DNA of 64,000 nucleotides, from contig NZ_MPDM01000002.1 in assembly GCF_001936115.1 (NCBI RefSeq), positions 124,001 through 188,000 of the forward strand. The letters run 5' to 3'. Under the pieces are notes generated by a model. The model saw only the letters and a list, made by a program, of their open reading frames with translations. It did not search any database and was not told where the DNA came from. Below are positions 49,200 to 57,625 of the stretch, one piece after another. This stretch comes from Boudabousia marimammalium (GTDB lineage Bacteria; Actinomycetota; Actinomycetes; Actinomycetales; Actinomycetaceae). Each line of letters opens with the position of its first letter. The stretch's first letter is position 1. The position numbers and the translations under genes are program-made.

Positions 49200-50045
49200 A
49201 TGGATATAGACAGTGTGGTGATAGCTAGTCCCTCATCAAATGCCCGGGTGTTTCATCAGGGCGCACACGTGGAGCAGTGGACCCCGCAGGGTCAAGAGCC
49301 CGTCGTGTGGGTCTCTCAGGCTTCCGCCTACCAGGTAGGCAAGAGCATCAGGGGTGGTATCCCCATTATTTTCCCGTGGTTCAACCAGGGGCGCACCCTA
49401 GGGCTACGTCCTCGGCATGGTTTCGCACGCACCACAAAATGGGAGTATCTTGGCTCCAGGCCACTCCCGGAAGGCGGCATGCAGGCTACCTGGTTCTTTG
49501 ACCCGACCAGCGCGCAGGAGGCCGAGGGAGCAGACCTGTTCCCCTACGACTACGCCTTGCACTATCGGGTCAGCTGCGATGAAGCCCTAACAGTGGAGCT
49601 GGAAATTACGAACCTCTCCGATGAGGATTTCGAATGTGAACTGGCCTTCCACACCTATTTACAGGTGGGAGATATTGAACGCACCACGCTAGAGGGTCTG
49701 GATGGTGTGGAGGCCGTAAATCCCTTCATCAGCCCAGAGCATTTCACCCAAGAAGGCAATGTGGAGAGCCTGACCGGAATTGATCGCGTATTCTTTAGTG
49801 GCCCTAATCTAACGGTCCGTGACGAAGCTCTGTCACGTAATATTCAGGTGGAATCTGAAGGAGCCACCAACACTATTGTTTGGAACCCGGGCCCAGAAGG
49901 GGCCGCCGGCATGTCTGATATGGGTGATGATGAGTGGCGCCAGATGCTGTGCGTGGAAGCCGGTTGCATTTACGATAACGCAATAGTGGTGGAGCCCGGC
50001 AGAACTCATACTCTGTCCTACCGACTCTCCACCACTTCGCTTTAA
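49200..50045 (+). CDS. Aldose 1-epimerase-like hexose-6-phosphate mutarotase
   Basis: 281 residues from ATG 49200; an upstream in-frame extension to 49119 would read through the terminator and is rejected. The galactose-mutarotase fold shows GGIPIIFPWFNQG and RPRHGFARTTKWEYLG near the N-terminus, then AFHTYLQVGDI and the VWNPGPEGAAGMSDMGDDEWRQ substrate-site region. This pattern fits YeaD-type D-hexose-6-phosphate mutarotases more than GalM. It interconverts sugar-phosphate anomers. Convergent with the aminopeptidase gene. Confidence 0.92.
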   Translation: MDIDSVVIASPSSNARVFHQGAHVEQWTPQGQEPVVWVSQASAYQVGKSIRGGIPIIFPWFNQGRTLGLRPRHGFARTTKWEYLGSRPLPEGGMQATWFFDPTSAQEAEGADLFPYDYALHYRVSCDEALTVELEITNLSDEDFECELAFHTYLQVGDIERTTLEGLDGVEAVNPFISPEHFTQEGNVESLTGIDRVFFSGPNLTVRDEALSRNIQVESEGATNTIVWNPGPEGAAGMSDMGDDEWRQMLCVEAGCIYDNAIVVEPGRTHTLSYRLSTTSL

Positions 50046-50074
50046 GTCTGCTTCCTTACTTTTACAGGTTGAAA

Positions 50075-51355
50075 CTATTTGCCTGCCCAGTAGGCTTCGC
50101 ATACCTTAGATAGGGCCACCAGATCATCCACATGGCATAGTTCCCTAATCGAGTGCATTGACAAAATGGGCACACCAATATCCACCGTGAGGATACCTAA
50201 CCGGGTCGCCGCCATGGGGCCGATCGTAGAACCGCAAGGCACGTCATTATGGGAGACGAACTCCTGGCTGGGCACACCTGCCCGCTCCACAGCGTCACGC
50301 CAAATCGCGGTGCCCGGCCCATCAGTGACGTAACGCTGATTGGCGTTAATCTTAAGCATCGGGCCTTTGCCCATCACGGGACGAGTATCCGGATCATGCT
50401 TTTGCGGATAGTTCGGGTGAACGCTGTGTCCCACATCGGAAGACAGGCAGGATGATTTCGCTAAAGCCCGCAGGTAGGCTTCAGTGTCGCCACCAAGCGC
50501 GGTCGTGGTGCGCCGGAGGACATCCTCAAGCACGCTACCAGCTGCGCCCGCCCTCGTCCCAGAGCCAATCTCTTCATGGTCGAAAGCCGCGAAAACGGTG
50601 ATAGCCTCCGGGGTTTCCTCAGTCAGACGTAAAAAGGCCCGCATCCCAGCGAACACAGTGACCAGGTTATCCATCCGTCCACCGGCCAGCATCTCCTGCT
50701 TGCCACCAAGGAAGCTGGGGGCCTGCGTGTCTGCGGAGATGAGATCATATCCGGCAATATCCGCTTCGCTCTCCAGCCCAGCCAAGCGTGCCACATAGCC
50801 CAGCAGACTGGTTTCAGTGCTGTTCACTCCCCAGACGGGATGAATGTGCTGCTGTTTTTCCAGCTTCAATCCGTCGTTGACGCCACGATCCAAATGGATG
50901 GCTAGCTGCGGCACCCGCATGATGGGACCGGTCCGCACCAGGTGCGTCTTCCCCGCGCGGTCAATGATGCGCCCCGCCACCTCAAGGTCACGGTCCAACC
51001 AAGAATTGATGAGCGCTCCCCCATAGATTTCAACGCCAACCTGGTTGAAACCATCAGGCGAAGTAGCATCCGGGTTCGGCTTAATCTTCAAGGTTGGAGA
51101 GTCAGTGTGACAGCCCAAAATCCGGTACGGGTGGTCAGCTTTGGCGCCCTCAGGAATGCGGTAGGCGATAATAGCGCCGTCACGGATAATGTAGTGACCA
51201 CCAGCGCTGGCATCCCAAGTGTCGGTTTCATCTTGGGGTTTGAAGCCGGCCGCCGTGAAGGCTTTCGCGACCGTGTCCGCGGCATGGTATGCCGAGGGCG
51301 AGTCTTGAATGAACTGTCCGAATTCTTTAGCAAACTGTTGCGAATTAATACTCAT
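50075..51355 (-). CDS. M18-family aspartyl-type aminopeptidase
   Basis: 426 residues. Zinc ligand regions: HTDSPTLKIKPNP (metal His), the AFDHEEIGSGTRAGAAGS acidic pair and SHNDVPCGSTIGPMAATR near the C-terminus; also SSDVGHSVHPNYPQKHDP. The protein has the dodecameric-aminopeptidase signature motifs. It removes N-terminal acidic or neutral residues from peptides, in the cytoplasm, which fits the neighbouring peptide-uptake operon though no operon link exists. Start ATG 51355; followed upstream after ten bases by the NADH dehydrogenase stop. Confidence 0.95.
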   Translation of the reverse strand: MSINSQQFAKEFGQFIQDSPSAYHAADTVAKAFTAAGFKPQDETDTWDASAGGHYIIRDGAIIAYRIPEGAKADHPYRILGCHTDSPTLKIKPNPDATSPDGFNQVGVEIYGGALINSWLDRDLEVAGRIIDRAGKTHLVRTGPIMRVPQLAIHLDRGVNDGLKLEKQQHIHPVWGVNSTETSLLGYVARLAGLESEADIAGYDLISADTQAPSFLGGKQEMLAGGRMDNLVTVFAGMRAFLRLTEETPEAITVFAAFDHEEIGSGTRAGAAGSVLEDVLRRTTTALGGDTEAYLRALAKSSCLSSDVGHSVHPNYPQKHDPDTRPVMGKGPMLKINANQRYVTDGPGTAIWRDAVERAGVPSQEFVSHNDVPCGSTIGPMAATRLGILTVDIGVPILSMHSIRELCHVDDLVALSKVCEAYWAGK

Positions 51356-51365
51356 GCAGGCTATT

Positions 51366-52910
51366 TTACGCCTGCGCGCGTTGCTTTTGCTCAGGGGTCG
51401 CAGGTGAGGTCAAAACCTTATGCGGCTGAGCTTTCTGTCCGCGCTGGGCTCGGCGGCGTTCGTCGGCCTGAGCGGCCGCACGGAAAGCGGCACGCGGGCT
51501 GGTGAGAGAGCCGAGGGCCACGATTTCACGTTGGAACAGCATCGCCATGGTCCAGTCCGCCACGATGCGAGCTTTCCGGTTCCAGGTGGGCATAGCCATC
51601 ATGTGGTAGCTGCGGTGTGCGAACCAGGCGAGCGGGCCGCGTAGCTTCACGCCCGCGATTTCTGCTACGCCTTTGAGCAGGCCGAGGGAGGCTACCGTGC
51701 CTACGTTCTTATGTGAGTATCTGGTCAGTGGTTCGCCAGACAGTTGCGCGGCTAGGTTTTCGGCCAGCACCTTGGCTTGGCGGACGGCATGCTGCGCGGT
51801 CGGAGGGCAGGTAGCGTCGCCGGGGGCGTTGAGATCTGGCACTGCGGCGCAGTCGCCGGCAGCCCAGGCGCCGGGAACCACGTTTTCTTCAGCGTCGATA
51901 ACCTGCAATTCTGCGTTTGTGGTGACGCGGCCACGCTCTTCCAAGGGCAAGTCTGAGCTATCAAGGACTGGGTTGGCTTTCACGCCGGCAGTCCACACGA
52001 GGGTGTCAGCCTCAAATTTGCTACCGTCGGAGAGCTCAATATTTCCGTCAACGCAGGAGGTGAGGAAGGTGTTGAGGCGAACATCAATGCCGCGATCTTG
52101 GAGCTGTTCGAGGGCGTAGCCGCCGAGTTCTTCACCGAGTTCCGGGAGGATGCGGCGCGCACCCTCGACCATAACTAGGCGCAGGTCACTCATCTCAAGG
52201 TTGTCGATTCGTTTGACGGCGGCGCGGGCCATGTCTTCCACTTCAGCGATGGCTTCGATGCCGGCGAATCCGCCGCCTACGAAGACGAAGGTGAGGAGGC
52301 GGCTGCGCTCTGCGAGGTTGCGGGAGCTGGCTGCGACCTCAAGCTTGTTGAGAACCCTGTTTCGTAGGTTGATGGCTTCTTCGACCTGTTTGAAGCCGAG
52401 GGCCATATCCGCTAGGCCAGGGATAGGCAAGGTGCGTGGCTCTGCGCCGAGGCCAATGATGATGTGGTCGTATTCCAGCTTGTAGGTTTCAATCTCACCG
52501 TGGTGCTGGTCGCCAGTTTCGGGGCGAATAGTGACGGTTTTGGCGCCGTGGTTAATGTCGGTGATTTTGCCGATCACGAGGCGGCAGTCGCGTAGCGCGA
52601 TGCGGTGGGGTGCGACGACGTGTCGCGGCTCAATATTGCCGCCAGCAGCTTCGGGCAGGAAGGGCTGGTAGGTCATGTATGAACGCGGGTCCACTACCGT
52701 GATTTCAACGTCTTCGGCGGAGAATTGTTTGCGTAGGTTTTGGGCGGCGATGAGTCCAATATAGCCACCGCCGGCCACGAGGACACGGACGGGCCGGGAT
52801 TGATCGGCCAGCTGGCGCGCAGGTTTGCGGGTCGCTAGGTAGGTGGCAGCGGCGGCTGCCAGGGTTGAGGTGGACAAGATTCCGATTTTCGCAAGGGTAG
52901 TGTTTCGCAT
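51366..52910 (-). CDS. ndh: Type II NADH dehydrogenase
   Basis: 514 residues from ATG 52910. A short N-terminal hydrophobic segment (ILSTSTLAAAAATYLATR) is followed by FAD-binding VLVAGGGYIGLIAAQNL, the Rossmann FVFVGGGFAGIEAIAEV for NADH, and AAGDCAAVPDL near the C-terminal FAD site. The last about 90 residues form a membrane-contact tail (WFAHRSYHMMAMPTWNRK). It transfers electrons from NADH to quinone without pumping protons. The start lies six bases downstream of TAAATT, with no ribosome binding site, so the mRNA may be leaderless. Confidence 0.93.
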   Translation of the reverse strand: MRNTTLAKIGILSTSTLAAAAATYLATRKPARQLADQSRPVRVLVAGGGYIGLIAAQNLRKQFSAEDVEITVVDPRSYMTYQPFLPEAAGGNIEPRHVVAPHRIALRDCRLVIGKITDINHGAKTVTIRPETGDQHHGEIETYKLEYDHIIIGLGAEPRTLPIPGLADMALGFKQVEEAINLRNRVLNKLEVAASSRNLAERSRLLTFVFVGGGFAGIEAIAEVEDMARAAVKRIDNLEMSDLRLVMVEGARRILPELGEELGGYALEQLQDRGIDVRLNTFLTSCVDGNIELSDGSKFEADTLVWTAGVKANPVLDSSDLPLEERGRVTTNAELQVIDAEENVVPGAWAAGDCAAVPDLNAPGDATCPPTAQHAVRQAKVLAENLAAQLSGEPLTRYSHKNVGTVASLGLLKGVAEIAGVKLRGPLAWFAHRSYHMMAMPTWNRKARIVADWTMAMLFQREIVALGSLTSPRAAFRAAAQADERRRAQRGQKAQPHKVLTSPATPEQKQRAQA

Positions 52911-52916
52911 ATACAC

Positions 52917-52922
52917 AATTTA
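52917..52922 (-). promoter_or_regulatory. -10 element for a possibly leaderless ndh transcript
   Basis: TAAATT (minus strand) is exactly six bases before the ATG at 52910. No Shine-Dalgarno lies in between. A matching -35 box is not clear. Confidence 0.4.
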
Positions 52923-53001
52923 CGCGAGATGACAGTTATCTGACACCTGACTGAGTATGTCATGTCACACAGTCACGTCGTGCCCAATAGTTTCCTCTGC
53001 T

Positions 53002-53943
53002 TTACAGCCGTTCTTGCACCTGCTCCCGAGTGGGCAGATCAGCACCCGCCCGTTCACACGTTAAAGCCGCCACAGTACTGGCATAATGCAGCATTTCTTT
53101 GACCTGGTGAGGGCTAAACACCAAACGCCGTTTCGAAACCGAAAAATCTGGGCTAATCCGCTGCTCAACCAGTTGCACCAGCAAGGCAGCCATCACAGAG
53201 TCTCCCGCCCCGACCGTATCAACAACCCGACGAGGCTTCGATTCCTGCAAGATTTTGGTCCCGTCCGGCAAATAGGCGACCAACCCCGCTTTCCCAGCAG
53301 TAATCACCACCAGTGAAACCCCGTGCGCAAACCAGTCATCAACCAGCTCTGGATGCTCCTGTGAGGGTTGAAAGTGGCTACGTTCCAAACCCGTCAACCA
53401 AGCACAATCCTCATCAGAAACCTTAATCAAATCCGCCTGATAAGAGGCTTCCCTAAGCAACCGCTGAGAGTCCGGAATCTGATCCATAATCGCGGGACGC
53501 GCATTCGGATCAAAAGTGATAACCGCTTGGGATTTGGCTGCCTCCACGAGGGTTCTAACACTCTCCGCCCCCGGTTCCATCACTGCCGCAATCGACCCCG
53601 TATGAAGGGCTAATACCTCCGCGTCAAGCGCGAACACTGGCGGAGCCCACTGGATGGTGAACTCATACTGCGCATCGCCTTTAGGACTGAGCTGAATGTC
53701 AGCGATTGAGGTCACTGGCGCATCCGTTGAGCCAGGCGCTAGGCGGACTGCCGAATCAGCCAGATGATCGGTGAGTTGGCGCCCCGCGGAATCCTCGGCC
53801 ACCCAAGTACCGAGGGTGGACTCCACACCTAGCCGCGCCACGCCGAGGGCAACGTTAGCGGCGGAACCGCCGGGTACGTCTTGGACGCCGGTAGCGTTAT
53901 GGAAACGGTCAATCAAGGCTTCACCTAGGACTAAAACAGTCAT
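53002..53943 (-). CDS. PfkB-family sugar kinase (fructokinase-like)
   Basis: 313 residues from ATG 53943, which has AAGGAG at proper spacing; an 11-residue extension to 53976 lacks support. The N-terminal VLVLGEALIDRF and GGSAANVALGVARLGVEST motif begin the ribokinase fold. The catalytic base segment DTVGAGDSVMAALLV is intact. It phosphorylates a sugar, perhaps fructose or a related ketose; substrate not predictable. A degraded copy of its first part survives at 55876-55986. Divergent from a micro-protein gene at 53998. Confidence 0.93.
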   Translation of the reverse strand: MTVLVLGEALIDRFHNATGVQDVPGGSAANVALGVARLGVESTLGTWVAEDSAGRQLTDHLADSAVRLAPGSTDAPVTSIADIQLSPKGDAQYEFTIQWAPPVFALDAEVLALHTGSIAAVMEPGAESVRTLVEAAKSQAVITFDPNARPAIMDQIPDSQRLLREASYQADLIKVSDEDCAWLTGLERSHFQPSQEHPELVDDWFAHGVSLVVITAGKAGLVAYLPDGTKILQESKPRRVVDTVGAGDSVMAALLVQLVEQRISPDFSVSKRRLVFSPHQVKEMLHYASTVAALTCERAGADLPTREQVQERL

Positions 53944-53997
53944 GGTTACTCCTTCACTCTTCGTTGAGGCATACACGTTTAGGGTAGCCTATAAGTC

Positions 53998-54144
53998 ATG
54001 AAGATGAAACTAACTGCGTTCGCATTGATTACCGTGGCGATCATTCTGGCTGGTTTAGGAATCGCCTACCTGCTGGAGCCTGCGGATGCTGCGCTGGCTA
54101 GGCGGTTATCTGAGGTTTTAGTAAAGCGGCATCTAGACGTGTAG
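53998..54144 (+). CDS. 48-aa membrane micro-protein
   Basis: Read by hand: a short lysine-containing start (MKMKLT), a hydrophobic segment (IILAGLGIAYLLEP) and a charged tail (ARRLSEVLVKRHLDV). The first 29 residues are almost identical in arrangement to a 38-aa protein at 59490-59606 (GLGIAYLLEP shared). Two conserved copies argue for real genes. No clear ribosome binding site; a TATAAG sequence is close to the ATG. It ends two bases before the convergent toxin gene. Function unknown. Confidence 0.6.
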   Translation: MKMKLTAFALITVAIILAGLGIAYLLEPADAALARRLSEVLVKRHLDV

Positions 54145-54146
54145 TC

Positions 54147-54407
54147 TTAGCGGCGGTAGATGCTACTTCGATGACCTATCTTTAGCACCAAAATAGTCAG
54201 TTGACCGTCGTTAACCTCGTAGATAACCCGATGGGATCCGACTCTTATACGCAATTCTCCCTGTCCGCCTTTTAGCCTCTTACACCCGCGCGGTCTAGGG
54301 TTTATCGAAAGAGCCTCGATAGCTTTTAGGATTCGTTGACGAGGCAAGGGGTCGGTTTGTTTTATGACTTTTACAGCTGAAGGGACGTAGGTAATCTGGT
54401 AGGGCAT
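54147..54407 (-). CDS. RelE/ParE-family mRNA-interferase toxin
   Basis: 86 residues of the RelE type: PYQITYVPSAVKVIKQTDPL, then KRLKGGQGELRIRVGSHRVIYE and the closing KIGHRSSIY. The basic residues used for ribosome-dependent mRNA cleavage (Arg/Lys in the middle, Arg near the end) are present, so an active toxin is likely. It is 13 bases downstream of the antitoxin gene on the same strand. The pair is a type II toxin-antitoxin operon. Confidence 0.92.
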   Translation of the reverse strand: MPYQITYVPSAVKVIKQTDPLPRQRILKAIEALSINPRPRGCKRLKGGQGELRIRVGSHRVIYEVNDGQLTILVLKIGHRSSIYRR

Positions 54408-54420
54408 AGGAATCTACTAA

Positions 54421-54663
54421 TTAGAGTCCAAGTTCTTTCAGCAGTTCCTCATGGGTTATACGCCCAGTTTCCAAGCGTGCCTTAGCTACGTCTTTGGCGT
54501 CTTCTTCTTCCTCAATCGATTCGAATAAACTCCTCACGGTAGCAGGAGAGACAGACATGGGCTGCGATGATGGCACAAACCGACCAGATATGACAGAGCG
54601 ATACGGCGCACGTGAAGTATTAGCACGGGCACTGGCACGAGACGTAGAAGAAGTGGGAATCAT
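54421..54663 (-). CDS. Antitoxin with YRSxxxGRFV-type N-terminal motif
   Basis: 80 residues. The C-terminal half (ARLETGRITHEELLKELGL, acidic run ESIEEEEDAKDVAK) looks like the toxin-binding tail of RelB/Phd-like antitoxins. The N-terminal half contains YRSVISGRFVP, a motif recalled from a small, unrelated actinobacterial protein family with YRSxxTGRFV. No ribbon-helix-helix or Phd domain is obvious, so the DNA-binding part is unclear. The gene appears to be leaderless: promoter boxes end six bases before its ATG. Confidence in the antitoxin role comes mostly from the following RelE gene. Confidence 0.75.
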   Translation of the reverse strand: MIPTSSTSRASARANTSRAPYRSVISGRFVPSSQPMSVSPATVRSLFESIEEEEDAKDVAKARLETGRITHEELLKELGL

Positions 54664-54669
54664 ATACCC

Positions 54670-54698
54670 ATCATACAGTTCGAAAAAGCTGGTAACAA
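54670..54698 (-). promoter_or_regulatory. Promoter of the toxin-antitoxin operon (leaderless)
   Basis: -35 TTGTTA (54693-54698), 17-base spacer, -10 TATGAT (54670-54675), then six bases and the ATG at 54663. A TG precedes the -10 box. No Shine-Dalgarno fits between. Confidence 0.6.
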
Positions 54699-54842
54699 GC
54701 TACCGTAGTCGCCCTGTGGATAGCAGTATTCAATATATTTCTATATTTTTACCTGCAGCAGCATACAATCATAGCGTTAGGGTGAAATCCATGGGAGGCT
54801 AATTCTCTACAAGGACCAATACAGCAAATATATACATTTTCG

Positions 54843-55288
54843 CTAGTTTTCTTCTGTCTTATACAGGGTAGAAGCGCCGCCAACCATAACAAATAACAAA
54901 ATAAATATTGTCCACGCTACCGTTATTACCCAAAAAAATGCCGACCAAAAACCGGTCAAATATTGAGCCGCCGTCACAAGGCCATAAGATATACCCCCTC
55001 CTATAATAGCCACAAATACTATCGCGCCTATCGCCCCAGTATCCATCTTCCTTCCAAGGCGTTCGGAATTACGTCTCGTGAACACAGACATTTCTTCATG
55101 TATTAACTGATCAATATCATGCCAAGCTTTGCTGTCTTTATCGAGGCTCTTTTGAAGTTCCACGTGCCTTCTAAGACGACGGTATTCCCTGCCACCAGAA
55201 TCTCGTTCAATCAGAGGTTTGACAATACCCAGAAGTAATGGAACTGCAATTCCGGTAAAACAGCTAGATTAGAACTAAGCCAACCCAT
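54843..55288 (-). pseudogene. Frameshifted two-helix membrane protein
   Basis: The natural start is ATG 55288 (preceded by GGGAG). The frame begins MGWLSSNLAV and then shifts at a run of T bases near 55250; the downstream frame continues FTGIAVPLLLGIVKPLIERD and runs open to 54843. Adding one T to the run would restore a protein of about 149 residues with an N-terminal helix, a charged middle (SLDKDSKAWHDIDQLIHEE) and two membrane helices near the C-terminus. A GTG at 55163 could still make a 106-aa fragment. Either a real mutation or a sequencing artefact in a homopolymer. Not recognised as a known family. Confidence 0.6.
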
Positions 55289-55408
55289 TAGTCTCCCTAA
55301 TAAAGTTATAAAACTAGTTGATGACGTTCATATCATATAACCCACTTAAAGATAACGTAAACTGTTGCACATTTTCGAAGCGCCACGATTACTATCCTAG
55401 TTCAATTG

Positions 55409-55750
55409 AGATTCAATCCTGAAATGCCGACTAACCAGTTCTTTCTGAGCGCCAGATAGGAGTGAACCATGGAAGGCTAAACCAGAAAGATCAATATCTT
55501 TGTCAACACTTAGGGCTAGTCGGTGGACATCTCAGGCAGCACGTATAGGCAACCCAATACTGCCAGCAAATTCATCCCAGTGTCTGCCCGATTGCACATA
55601 GAAGCTAACGCCACCCTTAGCGATACGCAACATATAGAATTTTGTGACATACAAGTCGACATTTCCCGTCAGCCAAGCGAAAAAGAACTGCAGATATAGC
55701 GTCCAAGCCACCCAAGGTGAAAGTACTCATCTTGGACTAGGTGGGGCGTG
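55409..55750 (-). pseudogene. Degraded hipA remnant (hipA')
   Basis: Many segments match the intact hipA at 62239-63438: the C-terminal codons, CAAATTCATCCCAGTGTCT, then AGCGAAAAAGAACTGCAGAT (compare the intact gene around 62590-62615), and a piece near 55730-55745 resembling 62890-62905. Internal stretches of about 150 bases and more are missing and several stops interrupt. The active-site GDLHAKN equivalent is altered. It is non-functional and lacks the hipB partner. Confidence 0.75.
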
Positions 55751-55778
55751 CTGGAGCTATGCCCGAGAAGAAGATTCT

Positions 55779-55862
55779 GGCGCCGCGACTAACCACTACA
55801 TAGTCTTTGCTTACAATCAGAACCTTACCAGCGGCTACCAGATCGTCGGATCAAACGAAGTC
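55779..55862 (-). pseudogene. Degraded ychF 3' fragment (ychF')
   Basis: Nucleotide similarity to the C-terminal end of ychF at 63870-63990: TACATAGTCTTTGC and GCGGCTACCAGATCGTCGGA have near-identical counterparts. The coded pattern DDLVAAG...KDYVV is recognisable in one frame with small gaps. Order and orientation relative to hipA' are the same as in the intact hipA-ychF neighbourhood. Confidence 0.65.
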
Positions 55863-55875
55863 ATACTCTACATCC

Positions 55876-55986
55876 TCAGGATTCGCTGATGCGAATATTA
55901 GCGGCGGAACCACCGGGCACATCACGGATGCCGGCGGCGGTGTGGAAACGATCAACTAGGGCTTCCCCTAGGACTAAAACGCTCAT
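55876..55986 (-). pseudogene. 5' fragment of a second PfkB-family kinase (pfkB')
   Basis: The ATG at 55986 opens a 36-codon frame starting MSVLVLGEALVDRFHTAA and reaching DVPGGSAAN, then unrelated sequence and a stop. It is about 80% identical at the base level to the start of the intact kinase at 53943, including the upstream ATTCCTTCGCTC. Only the first third of the substrate site remains, so the product is non-functional. Confidence 0.8.
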
Positions 55987-56053
55987 GGCTATTCCTTCGC
56001 TCAACACTGAGAGGGACAGAATTAGCCTAGCGCATAGTCACAGTTTAGTCAGG

Positions 56054-57610
56054 TTAACGAGTCGCCAACAGTACCCCAACTTCGCGCACCACATCCTGCC
56101 AAGAGGCATAAAACTCTAAGTTTGCGTTAAAAATCATGAACATCGTCAATACTAACAACACTGAACTAGCAGCCACCAACATGAGACTAAGCAAATAATG
56201 CGGTAGGAAAACACGCAAGTTGCGCAGCCGTGTGCTCTCAGCATGACGGGTGGGCAGAGGACGTTTCCCGAAACTGACCGTAAAGAAACTGAGCATCAGA
56301 GAAATAACCGCAATCAAGACAATCATGATTACTGAACGAATCCCCCACCAACCTTCGGTGGGCGCATTCACGGACGCATGATTAGCCCCAAGCCCCTTCC
56401 CTAACGGCTGGATTCTACCGATTGTACGGTCACCTGCCAGCCAACTCATCGCATCCGGGAAACCATCACTCCAAGCACCCCAGTTATGTCCCCCAGTGAG
56501 AGTCAGCTTGGCGAACTCATCGCCAGGTAATAGGCTAATCTCATTAACCGCGAAAGCTACCCGGTCAGCGTCCGCGTCGCTACTATTGCTGGCGAGCAGC
56601 ACCCGGCTAGGATATTTGCGGGGTAGAGCGATAATAGTAGTAAGCGTATTCGCATTATAGGTTTCCACGTCTGCCTGCGTGAGGAGCCCGATAATTGGAC
56701 GATTGTAGCCAGAAAAAGAAACGATTGAACCGAAAACTTCCGGATGCGCTAAGCCGGTCCTAACCGCACAGTAGGCCCCCGCAGAGACACCCATGAGCGT
56801 CCAATCCGACCGCTGATCAGATACTTGCGGAAACAGGGAACGAATCATGGTGGGGATTTCTTTCGCCGCCCAAGTCTCCACTCGGGGACGATCTTGTAAA
56901 TCCACGCAGTCAGGCTCCCGACCATCCACATTCAAATCAGGGAAGACCATAATGGTGGGTGGAATCTTGCCCTGATCAATAGCATTTTGTAGGAGATCAC
57001 CAGCCCGCAAAACATGCTGCGAACCTTCCGCATTTCCGGGCGAACCATGAAGGAGTTGGATAACCCGGTACTTTGGCTGCCCTGCTGGATTGTTGAGGTT
57101 GAACCCTCGGGGCGCCCAAATGTAGACGGGTAAGGTAATCCCCGAAAGTGGTCCTGTAAACTCTGTCAAGAGCCTGACTGCACCATTATTTCCAGCAGAA
57201 ACCGCATACTCGGGATGCCATTCTTTACCAGCTTGCGCAGAAATACTCTGAGGTGCCTCCAATAACTGTTCCCGGCCGGCATGCTGCTGCGAAAGCGGCG
57301 GAGTCAAGGGTGAAAGCTGCTTCACCTCGGTAACGGGGATGGAGCCATCCTCATCAATCAGTTCCGTCGTGGTCGGATAGAACCCAATCATGGCATTGAC
57401 GAGGATTACGAACGCCATCAAAGTCGCAGCTACGCCCAAACCTAAACCACCTAGCCGCCACCAGATTGGACGCTTTTTCTGACGCTTACTCACCAGTAAG
57501 CCCGCCAACAGCAGCGACAGTATGAACGCGACCACCGTGGTAGTAATCGCAGTAGGCCCCACCAGAGAGATAGGGCGGCCAAACAGTCCTAAGGGGAGCA
57601 GACTGGACAT
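56054..57610 (-). CDS. Membrane-anchored esterase (PF00756-like), copy 2
   Basis: 518 residues. Two N-terminal membrane helices (about 22-40 and 57-75), an extracellular alpha/beta-hydrolase domain at about 140-395, and two C-terminal helices (about 425-445 and 470-492). The nucleophile is Ser276 in GVSAGAYCAVRTG, with HGSPGNAEGSQ as oxyanion loop, a DADADR acid region near 345-350 and His375 in GGHNWGAW. Similar to the S-formylglutathione hydrolase/mycolyltransferase-type esterases. AGGAGA precedes the ATG, 15 bases after the stop of its paralogue, so the two form an operon. Substrate unknown; a role in envelope lipid or glycan transfer is a guess. Confidence 0.85.
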   Translation of the reverse strand: MSSLLPLGLFGRPISLVGPTAITTTVVAFILSLLLAGLLVSKRQKKRPIWWRLGGLGLGVAATLMAFVILVNAMIGFYPTTTELIDEDGSIPVTEVKQLSPLTPPLSQQHAGREQLLEAPQSISAQAGKEWHPEYAVSAGNNGAVRLLTEFTGPLSGITLPVYIWAPRGFNLNNPAGQPKYRVIQLLHGSPGNAEGSQHVLRAGDLLQNAIDQGKIPPTIMVFPDLNVDGREPDCVDLQDRPRVETWAAKEIPTMIRSLFPQVSDQRSDWTLMGVSAGAYCAVRTGLAHPEVFGSIVSFSGYNRPIIGLLTQADVETYNANTLTTIIALPRKYPSRVLLASNSSDADADRVAFAVNEISLLPGDEFAKLTLTGGHNWGAWSDGFPDAMSWLAGDRTIGRIQPLGKGLGANHASVNAPTEGWWGIRSVIMIVLIAVISLMLSFFTVSFGKRPLPTRHAESTRLRNLRVFLPHYLLSLMLVAASSVLLVLTMFMIFNANLEFYASWQDVVREVGVLLATR

Positions 57611-57625
57611 ACTCTAAAGACTCTC

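Noticed and set aside
53944-53976. Longer start for the PfkB kinase
   Set aside because: The 11 extra residues have no family support and would place the AAGGAG ribosome binding site inside the gene.
55644-55889. 81-codon plus-strand frame
   Set aside because: Made of antisense hipA' and ychF' remnants; no start signal or family match.
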